Origin: an uncultured Ectothiorhodospiraceae bacterium
Lineage (GTDB): Bacteria > Pseudomonadota > Gammaproteobacteria > UBA6429 > Thiohalophilaceae
Direction: 5' to 3'
Assembly (NCBI GenBank): GCA_947259425.1
Contig: CAMYMO010000444.1
Coordinates: 1 to 6,705, forward strand
DNA: 6,705 bases
Made by a program: the position numbers and the translations under genes. Under the pieces are notes generated by a model. That model saw only the letters and a program-made list of their open reading frames with translations. It had not been told where the DNA came from and did no database searches. Shown here in pieces: positions 5,141-6,705 of the stretch (the stretch's first letter is position 1; each line of letters starts with the position of its first letter).

Positions 5141-6096
5141 AACAGCTGGATATCTATCGAGCGGTCATTGTTTTACTACCCGCTGCCTGGATAGTTTTTC
5201 AATTTGTGCAAGATAAGTTTTCCGCCAGACAATGGTCTGGCTATTTGTTTGCCTATATCTGGCAGTTTCAATTTCGATTGATGTTGTTCGCGGCGGCGGT
5301 CGAATTGGGTTGGTTGCAATTTAACATTAGCGGTTTGACATTGTATTCCGTACCCATCGATATCATGTTAGGTAGTAGTCTGTTATTTGGAACCATTGCA
5401 GCGATGCATTTGTCGCGCATATCTCCACTGTTTATTGCAATAATTGATTTGCTATGGGCATTGAGTTGGTTACCCATCGAGCCATCTACACTTTCAATGA
5501 GCATCCTAGCTATCATTTCATTGGTCGTCGTCGTACCCGCTTTGTATTTAGCACGCTGGACAGCATTGGATAAACATATCTATGCCCGGGCAAGTTTGCA
5601 GCCGATAATGTGGGCGATCACCTTAGCCTGGATTTTACCCTCGATGATCCTGACTAATATTGGTCAGGACTGGTCTGGTTTAACAAATAGCGAAAATTGG
5701 CAGCTGTTATTAATGGCAGCAATATTATTACTACCACTGTTGTTAATCATTTCGGCTTTATACGAATTTGCGGTACGGGGTAACGGCACAGGTTTTCCCT
5801 ATGATCCGCCAAAGGTGTTGGTGGCCACGGGTGTCTATCGTTATGTTTCAAACCCGATGCAAATCGGTATTGTTTTATTCATGGCAGGTTGGGGTATCGC
5901 GATTGGTAGCCTCGAGGTAGCGATGACCAGTCCGGTCGCATTGATGTTATTTATAGTTTTTAAGGATGTCTGTAATGGCAGTTGCCAGATTGGTCAACAA
6001 GACAAAAACTGGATCCGATATCAATCACAAGTGCGAAAGTGGTGGCCGCGGATGAAAGGTTTTAATCTTGTCTCATTTCAGCTGAATAAATTATAA
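5137..6096 (+). CDS. Integral membrane methyltransferase-like protein, ICMT/PEMT family
   Basis: The 319-residue product is very hydrophobic, with perhaps seven or eight membrane helices (about 8-24, 44-60, 72-92, 96-112, 120-138, 154-171, 188-210 and 242-275). The C-terminal third carries the signature of the isoprenylcysteine carboxyl methyltransferase / phospholipid methyltransferase family: GNGTGFPYDPPK (215-226), then TGVYRYVSNPMQIG (231-244). These normally help form the S-adenosylmethionine pocket. The family's final motif, an acidic pair followed by FG-x-x-Y-x-x-Y and a basic RW-PR end, is only partly kept: NWIRYQSQVRKWWPR is present at 291-305, but the acidic pair and FG are replaced by NGSCQIGQQD. 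Catalysis may be altered or lost. Bacterial members methylate diverse or unknown substrates. The N-terminal 150 residues are an additional membrane region not typical of short bacterial ICMT-like proteins. The start overlaps the preceding stop, so expression is probably coupled to the SRPBCC-like gene. Confidence 0.85.
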   Translation: MKQLDIYRAVIVLLPAAWIVFQFVQDKFSARQWSGYLFAYIWQFQFRLMLFAAAVELGWLQFNISGLTLYSVPIDIMLGSSLLFGTIAAMHLSRISPLFIAIIDLLWALSWLPIEPSTLSMSILAIISLVVVVPALYLARWTALDKHIYARASLQPIMWAITLAWILPSMILTNIGQDWSGLTNSENWQLLLMAAILLLPLLLIISALYEFAVRGNGTGFPYDPPKVLVATGVYRYVSNPMQIGIVLFMAGWGIAIGSLEVAMTSPVALMLFIVFKDVCNGSCQIGQQDKNWIRYQSQVRKWWPRMKGFNLVSFQLNKL

Positions 6097-6105
6097 ATTT
6101 ATATC

Positions 6106-6132
6106 AACTCAAAAATAGTTGAGTTAATTTTT
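6106..6132 (+). terminator. Weak intrinsic terminator after the methyltransferase gene
   Basis: AACTCAA (6106-6112) pairs with TTGAGTT (6119-6125) around a six-base loop and is followed by AATTTTT. The stem has only seven pairs and is AT-rich, so termination would be modest. The position, nine bases after the methyltransferase stop, supports the call. Confidence 0.45.
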
Positions 6133-6153
6133 GGGTAGAGAGGGGAGTAATCG

Positions 6154-6216
6154 ATGGCAACAGGACGTTGTTTATGTGGGCAATTGAATTTGAAGTAGAC
6201 CGGAAGGTGTATTTGA
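6154..6216 (+). pseudogene. Remnant of a GFA-domain (glutathione-dependent formaldehyde-activating type) gene
   Basis: A strong ribosome binding site (AGGGGAG, 6141-6147) sits six bases before an ATG whose frame reads MATGRCLCGQLNLK and stops at 6196-6198. The start resembles the N-terminus of GFA-domain proteins, where a CLCG motif supplies zinc ligands. From 6186 another frame continues with EFEVDRKVYLIN, which is what usually follows CLCGQ in this family. One lost base near 6184 would join the two pieces. The later HCHC-type zinc ligands are absent, and the sequence runs into the end of the convergent glutaredoxin gene, so most of the gene is missing. Family assignment rests on about 22 residues and is tentative. 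If translated as it stands, it would be a 14-residue peptide. Confidence 0.5.
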
Positions 6217-6693
6217 TTAATTTTTCTTTTTTGAATAGTAAATTTTTTCAAAGCTTGCGATCGAAAAGCCATTCATTCTGGATCGACCAATTAAAATGAT
6301 GGGTACGCCTGTGCCGTTCATTTTTTTATAGTCGCGCTTTCCTTTAGTTGAAGTTTCGACGTCGTATTCACGGTAGCCAATGTTATTTTTCTTAAAATAT
6401 CGTTTGGCTTTCTTACAGTAACCACATCGAGTTGTAGTATAAATCACGACAGAGCCTTTGCCACTGGATTTCTTTTTCTTATTAGAACTACCGAGGTTTA
6501 AATCATTTACAACCTCAACATTTTCATAACTATTGACTTTAACTTCAACCTGCTCAGCATCGACTTCTTTGGGAGGTTTATCGCCGAAATGCAGTTGACC
6601 ATTTTGATCACGCCATTGGTAGATCTGAGCAAAGCTGGATGACGAACAAACCAGCAAGGTTAAAACTAAAACATGCGTAAGGTTAATCTTCAT
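6217..6693 (-). CDS. Exported DUF4124-glutaredoxin fusion protein
   Basis: The 158-residue product starts with a Sec signal peptide (residues 1-22, cleavage likely after SFA), so it should act in the periplasm. A DUF4124 segment follows (about 23-41), with IYQWRDQNGQLHFGDKPP, a short motif common at the N-terminus of proteobacterial exported proteins. A linker with a KKKK cluster (72-75) leads to a glutaredoxin fold at about 81-155. That domain shows VVIYTTTRCGYC with the redox pair C90 and C93, the cis-proline turn TGVP at 128-131 and MNGFS at 140-144, close to the usual GG-F/Y-S site. It probably reduces or exchanges disulfides or glutathione adducts on envelope proteins; partners are unknown. 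No ribosome binding site is visible in the 12 bases upstream of the ATG before the window ends. The gene converges on the GFA remnant and the methyltransferase gene. Confidence 0.9.
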   Translation of the reverse strand: MKINLTHVLVLTLLVCSSSSFAQIYQWRDQNGQLHFGDKPPKEVDAEQVEVKVNSYENVEVVNDLNLGSSNKKKKSSGKGSVVIYTTTRCGYCKKAKRYFKKNNIGYREYDVETSTKGKRDYKKMNGTGVPIILIGRSRMNGFSIASFEKIYYSKKKN

Positions 6694-6705
6694 CTGTTTT
6701 TAAAT

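Noticed and set aside
5268..5516. Minus-strand 82-residue frame
   Set aside because: It is antisense to the methyltransferase gene and has no supporting start signal.

Overview
The window looks like chromosomal DNA of a moderately AT-rich proteobacterium, most likely a gammaproteobacterium. The basis is the mix of families: a Tat-exported DctP-type TRAP receptor, a HAMP/PAS membrane sensor, a DUF4124-glutaredoxin fusion and ATTCCC-N8-GGGAAT repeats. No rRNA, tRNA or other lineage marker is present, so this placement is tentative. It holds six substantial protein genes, one decayed gene fragment and one large tandem repeat. No CRISPR array, transposase, integrase or phage gene was seen.

Layout. 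(1) Positions 1-1279, minus strand: N-terminal 426 residues of a membrane sensor (six likely TM helices, HAMP-like linker, PAS, start of a second PAS). The output domain lies beyond the window edge. (2) Positions 1280-1606: divergent control region with a perfect 14-bp palindrome and a perfect TATAAT box. (3) Positions 1607-2692, plus: periplasmic TRAP solute receptor with a twin-arginine signal, without its membrane subunits beside it. (4) Positions 2698-2726: strong hairpin between convergent genes. (5) Positions 2738-3490, minus: multi-pass membrane protein of the YciC/GPDPase-membrane-domain type. (6) Positions 3491-3706: divergent control region with a 26-bp imperfect palindrome. (7) Positions 3707-5140 and 5137-6096, plus: a two-gene unit coupled by an ATGA overlap. 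The first encodes a membrane protein with an SRPBCC-like domain followed by fifteen 12-residue repeats; the second encodes an ICMT/PEMT-like integral membrane methyltransferase. (8) Positions 6097-6216: weak terminator and a frameshifted remnant of a GFA-domain gene. (9) Positions 6217-6693, minus: exported DUF4124-glutaredoxin protein.

The most unusual element is the exact 36-bp tandem array at 4604-5137. Each unit is built around the ATTCCC-N8-GGGAAT dyad known as a dispersed intergenic repeat in several proteobacteria. Here it is amplified head to tail, kept in frame with the upstream gene, and it runs into the start codon of the downstream methyltransferase gene, for which its last copy may supply the ribosome binding site. 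Every copy-number change keeps the frame and the overlap intact.

Functional links are mostly inferred. The sensor and the receptor gene share a divergent promoter region, and the SRPBCC-like protein and the methyltransferase are probably translated together. The other genes look like independent housekeeping or envelope functions.
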